DNA of 46,037 bases, from positions 1 through 46,037 of the forward strand of contig JAZKDE010000099.1 in assembly GCA_040387735.1 (NCBI GenBank). The letters run 5' to 3'. Source of the stretch: Arcicella sp040387735. Its GTDB lineage: Bacteria > Bacteroidota > Bacteroidia > Cytophagales > Spirosomataceae. A model generated the notes under the pieces. The model saw only the letters and a list, made by a program, of their open reading frames with translations. It was not told the origin of the DNA and did not search any database. This document shows, piece after piece, positions 8,466 through 16,171 of this stretch (positions within the stretch are counted from its first letter, which is position 1; the number at the start of each line of letters is the position of its first letter). Both the position numbers and the translations under genes were made by a program.

Positions 8466-9788
8466 TTATACGGTAGCTTGTGTTCTACCTTGTACTCTAC
8501 CTGATTGCATCAATCCTTCGTATTTGCGCATTAACAAGTAGCTTTCGATTTGTTGAAGGGTATCCAATACCACACCTACTAAAATCAACAATGATGTACC
8601 TCCAAAAAATGAAGCAAAGCCACGAGTGATTCCAAATAATCCAGCAACAGCAGGAAGTATTGCAATAATCGCCAACATAATAGCACCTGGAAGTGTAATT
8701 CTATCTAAAATATCAGCAATAAAATTTGATGTTGCCTCTCCTGGTTTAACACCCGGAACGAAACCTCCACCACGTTTCATATCATCTGAAATTTGAGTTG
8801 GATTAATTGAAATAGCTGTGTAAAAGAAAGTAAATACAATAATCAGAAAGGCGAATAATAAATTATATCCCCATGAACTTGGATCACCAAAGTTTTGAAC
8901 AACTGATTGAGCAAATTCACTTCTATCGGCAAACTGTCCTGCTAATAAACCTGGGACAAACATTAAAGCTTGTGCAAAAATGATAGGCATAACACCTGCT
9001 GCATTGAGTTTCAAAGGGATGTATTGACGTTCTCCACCTACTGCCGCTGATGCTCTATTACCAACAACTTGCTTAGCATATTGAACCGGAATTCGGCGAA
9101 CAGCTTGTGTTACCATCACAGCTCCCATTACTACAAAGAAAAGAGCAATCATTTCAATCAAGAACAATAAAGCTCCTGACATTCCTCGAGACTGAGCTTC
9201 TCCAATTATAGCACTTGGGAAACGTGATACAATACCAATCATAATGAGCATTGAAATACCATTACCAATTCCTTTATCTGTAATTTTTTCTCCTAACCAC
9301 ATACAAAACATTGTACCTGAAATTAAAATAATTACTGAGAAAATACGGAATGACCATGCACTAACGATGATAGCTTCAGCAGGAATAGTAGTTTGCAAAT
9401 AAGCTGTTGCCTGAGCTGCAGTTACTAAAATAGTCAAAACACGAGTGATTTGATTTAATTTCTTACGTCCTGATTCACCATCTTTTTGCATTTTCTGAAA
9501 ATAAGGTAATGCAATAGTTAGTAATTGTATAGCAATCGAAGCCGAGATATAAGGCATTATACCAAGTGCAAAAATTGAGGCATTATTGAAAGCTCCACCT
9601 GAGAACATATTCAATAATCCTAATAAACCTCCATCTCCTTTGGCATCTAATTTATTGGCATCTACTCCTGGCAATACAATGTATGAACCTAAGCGAAAAA
9701 AGGTAATAAACAACAGGGTATTAAGAATTCTACCTCTTAATTCCTCTATTGAGAAAATGTTTTTGATAGTGTTAATAAACTTGTTCAT
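8466..9788 (-). CDS. secY: Preprotein translocase subunit SecY
   Basis: 440 residues with about ten hydrophobic segments. Recognisable stretches are the plug region behind TM1 (GSYIVLPGVDANKL), LGIMPYISASIAIQLL, GIGNGISMLIMIGI, and the cytosolic loop near the end (MKRGGGFVPGVKPGEAT). It forms the SecYEG channel for protein export and membrane insertion. A stem-loop lies in the 174-nt spacer between it and rplO, which may uncouple its level from that of the ribosomal proteins. Confidence 0.98.
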   Translation of the reverse strand: MNKFINTIKNIFSIEELRGRILNTLLFITFFRLGSYIVLPGVDANKLDAKGDGGLLGLLNMFSGGAFNNASIFALGIMPYISASIAIQLLTIALPYFQKMQKDGESGRKKLNQITRVLTILVTAAQATAYLQTTIPAEAIIVSAWSFRIFSVIILISGTMFCMWLGEKITDKGIGNGISMLIMIGIVSRFPSAIIGEAQSRGMSGALLFLIEMIALFFVVMGAVMVTQAVRRIPVQYAKQVVGNRASAAVGGERQYIPLKLNAAGVMPIIFAQALMFVPGLLAGQFADRSEFAQSVVQNFGDPSSWGYNLLFAFLIIVFTFFYTAISINPTQISDDMKRGGGFVPGVKPGEATSNFIADILDRITLPGAIMLAIIAILPAVAGLFGITRGFASFFGGTSLLILVGVVLDTLQQIESYLLMRKYEGLMQSGRVQGRTQATV

Positions 9789-9918
9789 GCTATCTGTTTA
9801 AATAATCGTTAAGGAATAAAAATCCAAATTGTTCAACTTTTTCTTTAAATACAAATCTGTTGCCAGTTTTCACACGATTACTTAAATATTTCTGTTGCCT
9901 ATCCTGATTAATTTGAAA

Positions 9919-9955
9919 ATTTCCAGAAATTAAACCAAACTTAACTTCTGGAAAT
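9919..9955 (-). terminator. Terminator-like stem-loop between rplO and secY
   Basis: 15-bp inverted repeat (9919-9933 with 9941-9955, 7-nt loop). Its single irregular pair is a G-U wobble only in the minus (mRNA) direction. It starts 8 nt after the rplO stop and is followed by TTTTC. Because secY, map, infA and rpoA lie beyond it, it should be partial, i.e. an attenuator, or else a 3' stabiliser after processing. Confidence 0.55.
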
Positions 9956-9962
9956 GTATGTT

Positions 9963-10409
9963 TTACCCAACAATTGCTTTACCACCAGCGGCTTCAATTG
10001 CAGCAGCAGCGGATGCAGAAAAACCTTTTACAGTTACTTCTAAAGCTGATTTAATTTCTCCACGTGAAAGGATTTTTACCAAGTCATTTTTAGAAACTAA
10101 ACCATTGCTATATAATACATCGTGATTAATAACAGACAAACCTATCGTTTCTGATAAAGCTTGCAAAGTATCAAGATTGATAGCTTTGTATTCTACACGA
10201 TTAATGTTCTTGAAACCGAATTTAGGAACACGACGTTGAAGTGGCATCTGTCCACCTTCAAAACCGCTTTTACGAGAGTAACCTGAACGTGATTTTGCAC
10301 CTTTGTGTCCACGGGCAGAAGTAGCACCTATTCCAGAACCCTGACCACGACCTACTCTTTTTCTAACTTTAGTAGATCCCTGTGCGGGCTTTAATGAAGA
10401 AAGATTCAT
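9963..10409 (-). CDS. rplO: 50S ribosomal protein L15
   Basis: 148 residues. The Gly/Arg-rich N-terminal part (KVRKRVGRGQGSGIGATSAR, GHKGAKSRSGYSRKSGFEGG) and the C-terminal globular part (VTVKGFSASAAAAIEAAGG) are typical. It is a late 50S assembly protein. It is in the normal spc-operon position before secY. Confidence 0.98.
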   Translation of the reverse strand: MNLSSLKPAQGSTKVRKRVGRGQGSGIGATSARGHKGAKSRSGYSRKSGFEGGQMPLQRRVPKFGFKNINRVEYKAINLDTLQALSETIGLSVINHDVLYSNGLVSKNDLVKILSRGEIKSALEVTVKGFSASAAAAIEAAGGKAIVG

Positions 10410-10517
10410 TGTAATATTTTGTTATAAGATTTGCTAAACGCTACCTCACCATGAGATAACTCGCTGTACTCAACTCCTAAAGGAATTTCTAATCAACCCT
10501 AAAAGGTTGGAGACATA

Positions 10518-10697
10518 TTAGATATTTTCGATTACAATCATGTGTTTAACCGCACGAATCATTCCTTCGATTGCAGGGTTCAACTCTTTTTCAACGCTTT
10601 TGTTCATTTTTCCTAAACCCAATGCTTGCATTGTACGTTTCTGAACTGCTGGACGTTTGATTGTACTCTTAACTTGTGTAATTTTTACCTTTGACAT
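10518..10697 (-). CDS. rpmD: 50S ribosomal protein L30
   Basis: 59 residues from the ATG at 10697 (MSKVKITQVKSTIKRP). An in-frame ATG five codons upstream (MTNNN) is less likely given the family N-terminus. VQKRTMQALGLGKMNKSVEK is the conserved L30 core. The gene lies between rpsE and rplO. The spacer to rpsE carries two heptad-repeat arrays. Confidence 0.96.
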   Translation of the reverse strand: MSKVKITQVKSTIKRPAVQKRTMQALGLGKMNKSVEKELNPAIEGMIRAVKHMIVIENI

Positions 10698-10722
10698 GTT
10701 ATTATTAGTCAAGTAGTTATCA

Positions 10723-10757
10723 GGAGCTAAGGATTAGGAGTTAGGAGTTTGAGCTGA
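10723..10757. repeat. Heptad array 1 in the rpmD-rpsE spacer
   Basis: Five consecutive 7-nt units in register: GGAGCTA, AGGATTA, GGAGTTA, GGAGTTT, GAGCTGA. It begins 25 nt upstream of the rpmD start. On the other strand the units resemble those of the partner array at 10794-10842, so the two could pair in part. Confidence 0.7.
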
Positions 10758-10793
10758 TTTTGAATTCAATAAGATGATAATTTATCACTGTGA

Positions 10794-10842
10794 ACTCAAT
10801 ACTCAATACCTAATACCTAAAAACTAATACCTAAAAACTATC
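10794..10842. repeat. Heptad array 2 at the rpsE stop
   Basis: Seven 7-nt units with no slippage (ACTCAAT twice, ACCTAAT, ACCTAAA, AACTAAT, ACCTAAA, AACTATC). The last unit contains the rpsE stop codon, so the array reaches into the coding sequence. Confidence 0.75.
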
Positions 10843-11356
10843 CGTTGAAAACTTTTGCTAATGATACTCCTCTTTGGAATGCTACAGTATGCGGATTTCT
10901 CATTTTCACAAGAGCATCTACTGTTGCCTTTACTACGTTATGTGGATTAGAAGAACCTTTTGATTTTGCTAATACATCATGAACACCAGCAGATTCTAAT
11001 ACAGCACGCATTGCACCACCAGCAATTACTCCAGTACCAGGAGCAGCAGGCTTCAACAATACAAACCCTCCAGAGAATTTACCAATTTGTTCGTGTGGTA
11101 CACTTGCTTTCAAAAGGGCTACTTGGAATACATTTTTCTTTGCATCTTCGATTCCTTTTGCAATAGCGTCAGTTACTTCGTTTGCTTTACCTAAACCGAA
11201 TCCAACAACGCCTTTGCCATCACCTACAACTACGATAGCTGAAAAACTGAATCTACGTCCACCTTTCACAACTTTCGCTACACGATTGATAGCAACGACT
11301 TTTTCTTTTAATTCGCCTTCGTTAACCTTAATTGGTTTTGATATTAATTGCGACAT
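10838..11356 (-). CDS. rpsE: 30S ribosomal protein S5
   Basis: 172 residues. It has the N-terminal double-stranded-RNA-binding-like domain (VVAINRVAKVVKGGRRFSFS, VVVGDGKGVVGFGLGKANEV) and a C-terminal domain with GTGVIAGGAMRAVLESAGV and SKGSSNPHNVVKAT. S5 takes part in mRNA entry and translational accuracy. Its stop codon lies inside the heptad array at 10794-10842. Confidence 0.98.
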   Translation of the reverse strand: MSQLISKPIKVNEGELKEKVVAINRVAKVVKGGRRFSFSAIVVVGDGKGVVGFGLGKANEVTDAIAKGIEDAKKNVFQVALLKASVPHEQIGKFSGGFVLLKPAAPGTGVIAGGAMRAVLESAGVHDVLAKSKGSSNPHNVVKATVDALVKMRNPHTVAFQRGVSLAKVFNG

Positions 11357-11427
11357 TTTTTCTGAATTTGAAAATTTGTGGATTTGAAAAGTGTTTTAAA
11401 ATCTTAACACCGTTTCAAATTAACTCA

Positions 11428-11775
11428 TTAGAATTTAAGACCTCCTTCTCTTGCACCTTCTGCTACTGCTTTAACACGTCCGTGATACAAGTATCCGTTA
11501 CGGTCAAATACAACTGCAGAAATTCCTGCTGCCAAAGCCTTTTCAGCAACTTTTGCTCCTACTTGTTTAGCATTGTCAACGTTTCCGTTCGCCAATCCTA
11601 ATTCTTGTGAAGAAGCTGCTGCTAATGTATGTCCTTTTACGTCATCAATTACTTGAGCATAGATACCTGTATTTGAACGAAAAACAGATAATCTTGGCTT
11701 TTCGGCAGTCCCAGAAATCTTTGCTCTGATTGAATGCTTGATACGTAATCTTCTTGAATCTTTTTGCGTAGCCAT
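11428..11775 (-). CDS. rplR: 50S ribosomal protein L18
   Basis: 115 residues. RLRIKHSIRAKISGTAEKPR and RLSVFRSNTGIYAQVIDD at the start and DRNGYLYHGRVKAVAEGARE at the end are diagnostic. It binds 5S rRNA with L5. It lies between rplF and rpsE as usual. The spacers on both sides hold short octad-like segments of the type AATTTGAA. Confidence 0.98.
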   Translation of the reverse strand: MATQKDSRRLRIKHSIRAKISGTAEKPRLSVFRSNTGIYAQVIDDVKGHTLAAASSQELGLANGNVDNAKQVGAKVAEKALAAGISAVVFDRNGYLYHGRVKAVAEGAREGGLKF

Positions 11776-11902
11776 TGTAATGTTTATATGTTTTGTGGAT
11801 TACCGACCCACGATTTAAATTTGAAAACTATATAATTTGAAAATTTGAAATATACTTAAGAATACGTTCAAATTTCCAAATCTATATACAAACAAATTAT
11901 GA

Positions 11903-12457
11903 TTATTTCTTACCACCAGTTTTACCGGCTTTTCTACGAATTTGCTCACCAACGAAACGAATACCTTTACCTTTGTAAGGTTCAATTTTGCGTAATGAAC
12001 GAATCTTAGCTGATACTTGACCTACTAATTCTTTGTCAATACCTTCTAACATAACTTTCGGATTTTGTCCTTTTTCCATTGAAGTTGTTACTTTCAATTC
12101 AGATGGAATTTGAACAAAAACACCGTGAGAATAGCCCAATGCCAATTCAAGAATATTTCCTTGATTTGATGCTTTGTAACCTACCCCTACGATTTCCATT
12201 TCTGCTTTATATCCTTCACTCACACCAATAACCATGTTATTAATTAATGAACGATACAAACCATGTAATGCTTTGTGTCTTTTTTGCTCAGTTGGACGCT
12301 TAACTGTTAGTTCAGCACCTTCAATTTCAACTGTGATATCTGGATCAATTGTACGGTAAAGAGTTCCTTTTGGACCTTTTACCGAAACATTGTTTTTATC
12401 AACTGTAACAGCAACTCCTGCTGGAATAGTAATAATTTTCTTGCCAATTCTTGACAT
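11903..12457 (-). CDS. rplF: 50S ribosomal protein L6
   Basis: 184 residues. MSRIGKKIITIPAGVAVTVD and the C-terminal signature EPYKGKGIRFVGEQIRRKAG are diagnostic of L6, which has two related domains near the factor-binding site. The gene order rpsH-rplF-rplR is standard. Confidence 0.98.
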   Translation of the reverse strand: MSRIGKKIITIPAGVAVTVDKNNVSVKGPKGTLYRTIDPDITVEIEGAELTVKRPTEQKRHKALHGLYRSLINNMVIGVSEGYKAEMEIVGVGYKASNQGNILELALGYSHGVFVQIPSELKVTTSMEKGQNPKVMLEGIDKELVGQVSAKIRSLRKIEPYKGKGIRFVGEQIRRKAGKTGGKK

Positions 12458-12601
12458 AACTTTGTTTTTTGAGCTTAAAATGGAAGTTTACTCAATTTGA
12501 AGATTTAAAATTTGCCAAGTTAAAAAATGAATAAACGCATTTTTCAACTACACAACACTCAAATCAACTAATTAAAACTCGCTTCTTTCAGCAGTGTGAT
12601 A

Positions 12602-12997
12602 TTAATAAACGTGGCAAAGAACTTCACCACCTACGTTCAACACACGAGCTTCTTTGTCGGTGATAACGCCTTTAGATGTTGAAAGAATCGCAATACCTAA
12701 GCCATTCAATACACGTGGTAATTCACCTGCACCTTTATACTTACGTAAGCCTGGCTTAGAAATTCTTTCTAATTTAACGATTGCCGACTGCTTTGTTGTA
12801 GGATTATACTTCAATGCAACTTTGATAGTACCCTGTACAGTTGTATCGTCAAATTTGTAGTTTTGAATATATCCTTTATCAAAAAGAACCTTAGTGATTT
12901 CTTTTTTGATGTTAGAAGCAGGGATTTCAACGATTCTGTGGCGTGCCTTGATGGCATTTCTCAATCGTGTTAAGTAATCTGCTATTGGATCTGTCAT
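12602..12997 (-). CDS. rpsH: 30S ribosomal protein S8
   Basis: 131 residues. MTDPIADYLTRLRNAIKARH and the C-terminal STSKGVITDKEARVLNVGGE identify S8, which binds the central domain of 16S rRNA and represses the spc operon in E. coli. A consensus promoter lies 44-74 nt upstream (13041-13071), so this gene may begin an internal transcription unit. Confidence 0.98.
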   Translation of the reverse strand: MTDPIADYLTRLRNAIKARHRIVEIPASNIKKEITKVLFDKGYIQNYKFDDTTVQGTIKVALKYNPTTKQSAIVKLERISKPGLRKYKGAGELPRVLNGLGIAILSTSKGVITDKEARVLNVGGEVLCHVY

Positions 12998-13040
12998 TGT
13001 TTTCGATATTTGAAACGAACCTCTTTTATGAAAAGGCTCG

Positions 13041-13071
13041 CAAAATTACGGAATTAAATTTATAAAGACAA
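13041..13071 (-). promoter_or_regulatory. Candidate internal promoter upstream of rpsH
   Basis: On the minus strand TTG (13071-13069), a 20-nt spacer, then TAATTTTG (13048-13041), a full match to TAnnTTTG. The -7 box is identical to that of the rplC promoter candidate. Transcription would start near 13034, about 37 nt before the rpsH ATG, in a spacer of 184 nt, which is long for this locus. Confidence 0.55.
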
Positions 13072-13181
13072 GTTGCTTGTTAGTTTACCAGTCATAAAGT
13101 TTAAGAATTAAAGAGCTTTTCAACTTTTTAACTTTATAACGATTCAACTACTATAACTTCCGGAACTTGGAAACTCTTAAT

Positions 13182-13451
13182 CTACCAGCTTGATTTTGTT
13201 ACCCCTGGGATTAAACCGTCAGATGCCATTTGGCGAAACGTAACACGGTTGATACCGAATTTACGCATATAACCTCTTGGACGACCTGTCAATTTACAAC
13301 GGTTGTGTAAACGTACTGGTGAAGCATTTTTAGGTAATTTGTCAAGTCCTGCATAATCACCCGCCGCTTTCAATGCTGCACGTTTGGCAGCATACTTAGC
13401 AACTGTTGCTTCTTTTTTTCTTTCTCTTGCTTTTACTGATTCTTTTGCCAT
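13182..13451 (-). CDS. rpsN: 30S ribosomal protein S14 (zinc-free form)
   Basis: 89 residues, the longer C-minus form. The usual CxxC...CxxC zinc site is absent and only one Cys remains (HNRCKLTGRPRGYMRKFGIN). FRQMASDGLIPGVTKSSW is the conserved C-terminus. It belongs to the 30S head. It lies between rplE and rpsH. Confidence 0.98.
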   Translation of the reverse strand: MAKESVKARERKKEATVAKYAAKRAALKAAGDYAGLDKLPKNASPVRLHNRCKLTGRPRGYMRKFGINRVTFRQMASDGLIPGVTKSSW

Positions 13452-13468
13452 TGTGTTTAGAATCTATG

Positions 13469-13531
13469 TTTTTTGAGTTTTGAGTTATGAGTTAATAAGT
13501 CATTACTTTTGACTCCTAACTCTTAACACCT
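13469..13531. repeat. Heptad array in the rpsN-rplE spacer
   Basis: Nine 7-nt units in unbroken register between the rplE stop and the rpsN start. One half has AGTTTTG- and AGTTATG-like units and the other half GACTCCT and AACTCTT, roughly their reverse complement, so the array can fold back on itself. Confidence 0.75.
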
Positions 13532-13533
13532 AT

Positions 13534-14088
13534 TTATTTCTTCTGATTTGCGAAAGGCATTCCCATTGATGATAACAATGCGTTTGCTTCCTCATCTGTT
13601 TCAGCAGTAGTCACGAAAGTAATATCCATACCAGAAATCTTACTTACTTTATCAATCGAAATCTCTGGAAAGATAATTTGTTCTTTTACACCTAATGTGT
13701 AGTTTCCACGTCCGTCAAAACCTTTGTCAGATACTCCTTTGAAGTCACGTACACGTGGAAGAGCTACTGTAAGAAGACGATCAAGAAATTCGTACATTCT
13801 ATTTCCACGTAAAGTTACTTTTACACCAATTGGCATATTTTCACGCAGCTTAAAGTTTGAAATAGCTTTTTTAGACATTGTAGCAACTGCTTTTTGTCCA
13901 GCGATAAGGGTGATTTCATCAACACCTGTATCAATCAATTTCTTATCTGCAACAGCCGCTCCAATACCTTTGTTGATTACAACTTTAGTAATTTTTGGCA
14001 CTTGCATTACTGATTTGTATTGAAATTTTTCCTTTAAAGCAGGTACGATTTCAGCTACATATCTATCTTTTAATCTTGTAGTTGTCAT
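13534..14088 (-). CDS. rplE: 50S ribosomal protein L5
   Basis: 184 residues. Conserved parts include KITKVVINKGIGAAVADKKL, ISNFKLRENMPIGVKVTLRG and GNYTLGVKEQIIFPEISIDK. L5 binds 5S rRNA and contacts S13 across the subunit bridge. It lies between rplX and rpsN. Confidence 0.98.
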   Translation of the reverse strand: MTTTRLKDRYVAEIVPALKEKFQYKSVMQVPKITKVVINKGIGAAVADKKLIDTGVDEITLIAGQKAVATMSKKAISNFKLRENMPIGVKVTLRGNRMYEFLDRLLTVALPRVRDFKGVSDKGFDGRGNYTLGVKEQIIFPEISIDKVSKISGMDITFVTTAETDEEANALLSSMGMPFANQKK

Positions 14089-14151
14089 TTTATGAAACTT
14101 TTATGTGGATTTCCGACCCACTGTTCAACTATCAGTCAAATTAATTCCTGA

Positions 14152-14484
14152 TTAAATAAATTTACCTGTTGCTTTTGAAAATCTTTGCAACTTTCCATTG
14201 TCGTTTACTTTACGACCAGTACGTATCGCTTTACCATTTTCAGCAACAGCTAAATTTGATACGTGAATTGAACCTTCACGTTTTTCGATAGCACCTTGTG
14301 GACTTGTAGAAGTTGGTTTCACGTGTTTTGTTTGAAGATTTACGCCTTCCACAATTGCACGATTTTTATCAACTAATACTTTCGTAATTACACCTGTCTG
14401 ACCTTTTGAGTTTCCAGCGATAACGATAACCGTATCTCCAGATTTTATATGCAGTTTTGGCTGCTTATTAGATTTCTTTTGCAT
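14152..14484 (-). CDS. rplX: 50S ribosomal protein L24
   Basis: 110 residues. The KOW motif is at the N-terminus (LHIKSGDTVIVIAGNSKGQT), followed by GVNLQTKHVKPTSTSPQGAI. It initiates 50S assembly by binding the 5' end of 23S rRNA. Its start is 13 nt from the rplN stop. Confidence 0.98.
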   Translation of the reverse strand: MQKKSNKQPKLHIKSGDTVIVIAGNSKGQTGVITKVLVDKNRAIVEGVNLQTKHVKPTSTSPQGAIEKREGSIHVSNLAVAENGKAIRTGRKVNDNGKLQRFSKATGKFI

Positions 14485-14497
14485 GATACATTTATGA

Positions 14498-14866
14498 TTA
14501 AAGCACCTCTGGGGCTAATGAAACAATTTTCATAAATCCTGCGTCACGTAATTCACGTGCCACTGGTCCGAAGATACGAGTTCCACGTGGCTCGTCGTTG
14601 TTATTCAACAATACGACAGCGTTGTCCTCGAAACGGATATATGAACCATCTTTACGACGGATTTCTTTTTTAGTTCTTACTACTACGGCTTTTGAAACCG
14701 TACCTTTCTTCATACTTGATGACGATAAAGCTGCCTTTACAGTTACTACTACCTTATCACCAATTGAAGCGTATCTTTTTCCTGTACCGCCTAAAACACG
14801 GATTACAAGGACTTCTTTTGCTCCTGAGTTATCAGCTACGCCAGATCTTGATTCTTGTTGTAACAT
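14498..14866 (-). CDS. rplN: 50S ribosomal protein L14
   Basis: 122 residues, the standard length. MLQQESRSGVADNSGAKEVL and RGTRIFGPVARELRDAGFMK are signature segments. It lies at the subunit interface and also binds the silencing factor RsfS. It is placed between rpsQ and rplX. Confidence 0.98.
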   Translation of the reverse strand: MLQQESRSGVADNSGAKEVLVIRVLGGTGKRYASIGDKVVVTVKAALSSSSMKKGTVSKAVVVRTKKEIRRKDGSYIRFEDNAVVLLNNNDEPRGTRIFGPVARELRDAGFMKIVSLAPEVL

Positions 14867-14883
14867 TGTTTTATATCTTAATT

Positions 14884-14915
14884 AAATTTGAATATTTGAA
14901 GATTTGATAATCTGA
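14884..14915. repeat. Octad array in the rplN-rpsQ spacer
   Basis: Four successive 8-nt units (AAATTTGA, ATATTTGA, AGATTTGA, TAATCTGA), followed toward rpsQ by ATTCAAATTTT, which is their inverse. This shows the 8-nt version of the spacer repeats. Confidence 0.6.
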
Positions 14916-14949
14916 ATAAACAGATTTTAAATTGACGAAAATTCAAATT

Positions 14950-15213
14950 TTATTTCGCTTTTTCAATAACTTCAACTAATCTCCAACGCTTGTTTTTTGA
15001 AAGTGGACGAGTCTCCATTACTTTCACCGTGTCGCCGATACCACACTCATTTTTTTCATCGTGAGCCATCAACTTTGAAGTTTTTTTCATAAACTTTCCG
15101 TAAAGTGGATGCTTAACTTTTCTTTCAATTGATACGGTGATAGATTTATCCATCTTATCACTTACCACACGTCCTACTCTGATTTTTCTCAGGTTTCTTT
15201 GTAATTCTTCCAT
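14950..15213 (-). CDS. rpsQ: 30S ribosomal protein S17
   Basis: 87 residues. An OB fold with GRVVSDKMDKSITVSIERKV, HPLYGKFMKKTSKLMAHDEK and IGDTVKVMETRPLSKNKRWR, all S17 signatures. It is a primary binder of 16S rRNA. It lies between rpmC and rplN. Confidence 0.98.
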   Translation of the reverse strand: MEELQRNLRKIRVGRVVSDKMDKSITVSIERKVKHPLYGKFMKKTSKLMAHDEKNECGIGDTVKVMETRPLSKNKRWRLVEVIEKAK

Positions 15214-15363
15214 GGTTGGATTTTAAATTGTTGTTATTAATTGACCCCAAGCAGTATATTGATGAGGTCTGTTTTTGTAAAGTTAGAGAATTTAAAAGGT
15301 CAAATAATTAAAGTAATTGAATAACAATAACGTTTAATTGTATACCCCATTTCGTTCTTAAAC

Positions 15364-15549
15364 TTATTTCGCTGCTGTAATAGCAGTTTCCAAACGAGCA
15401 ATCACTTTACGAGCCTCACGGATACGTAATGGATTTTCAATTGGAGAAATAGCATGAGCAAATTTCAAACGAGCCAAAGCATCTTTTTCAGAAGCTAATG
15501 TGTTATTTAATTCGTCTAAGCTTAACTTTTGGATTTCTGCGTTTTTCAT
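15364..15549 (-). CDS. rpmC: 50S ribosomal protein L29
   Basis: 61 residues, two helices. KLSLDELNNTLASEKDALAR, LKFAHAISPIENPLRIREAR and KVIARLETA match L29, which sits at the tunnel exit and helps dock trigger factor and SRP. The spacers on both sides are 124-150 nt and AT-rich. Confidence 0.97.
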   Translation of the reverse strand: MKNAEIQKLSLDELNNTLASEKDALARLKFAHAISPIENPLRIREARKVIARLETAITAAK

Positions 15550-15574
15550 GACTTTAATTTGATAATCTAAAAAC

Positions 15575-15652
15575 TTGAAAATTTGAAAATTGATTTACTT
15601 TTTACACAGAGCATATTTAAAACGTTATAATCTGTTGTTTTCAAATTTTCAA
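15575..15652. repeat. Inverted octad-repeat arms in the rpmC-rplP spacer
   Basis: The 15-nt arm TTGAAAATTTGAAAA (15575-15589) recurs as its exact reverse complement at 15638-15652, 48 nt away. Each arm is part of a run of 8-nt units (AACTTGAA, AATTTGAA; TTTCAAAT twice). The mRNA between rplP and rpmC could therefore form a long A-U stem. Confidence 0.65.
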
Positions 15653-15673
15653 ATTCGATAATCTTCAAATTGA

Positions 15674-16093
15674 CTATTCTTGATAATCTTTACGAACTAC
15701 GAAAGATGTACGAAGTGGCAATTTTTGTGCTGCCAATCTAAGTGCTTCTTGTGCAACTGCTAAAGGAACACCTGATGATTCGAACAAAATTGTTCCTGGT
15801 TTGATACTGGCAACCCAATATTCTGGAGCACCCTTACCTTTACCCATACGAACCTCTGCAGGTTTCTTAGTGATAGGCTTATCTGGGAAAATACGAATCC
15901 AAACTTGTCCCTCACGTTTCATTGCACGAGTTACTGAAATACGAGCCGCTTCAATCTGACGAGCAGTGATGCGTCCTGGTTCCAAAGCTTTGATAGCGAA
16001 TGACCCGAAGTCGATTTCATGACCACGTGTTGCCAATCCTCTTATTCTACCTTTCTGTTGCTTACGGAATTTGGTTCTTTTTGGTTGTAACAT
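15674..16093 (-). CDS. rplP: 50S ribosomal protein L16
   Basis: 139 residues. MLQPKRTKFRKQQKGRIRGL, GRITARQIEAARISVTRAMK and RMGKGKGAPEYWVASIKPG are diagnostic. It lines the A-site tRNA corridor. It is in the normal position between rpsC and rpmC. Confidence 0.98.
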   Translation of the reverse strand: MLQPKRTKFRKQQKGRIRGLATRGHEIDFGSFAIKALEPGRITARQIEAARISVTRAMKREGQVWIRIFPDKPITKKPAEVRMGKGKGAPEYWVASIKPGTILFESSGVPLAVAQEALRLAAQKLPLRTSFVVRKDYQE

Positions 16094-16102
16094 TGTTGTA
16101 TT

Positions 16103-16165
16103 AAGTCTTTAAGTCGAACAGTCGTGAGTCGTAAGTTAATAACACTCACGACATCTGACTAAGAT
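16103..16165. repeat. Heptad array in the rplP-rpsC spacer
   Basis: Nine 7-nt units in register, among them TAAGTCG, AACAGTC, GTGAGTC and GTAAGTT. Within it GTCGTGAGT and ACTCACGAC form a perfect 9-bp inverted repeat, the GC-richest stem in these spacers. It occupies nearly all of the 78-nt spacer. Confidence 0.7.
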
Positions 16166-16171
16166 TTCTAA

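Noticed and set aside
10794..10842. Heptad arrays considered as CRISPR or a protein-coding repeat
   Set aside because: Units are 7 nt without spacers, degenerate, and in non-coding gaps; a multiple of 3 is not kept.
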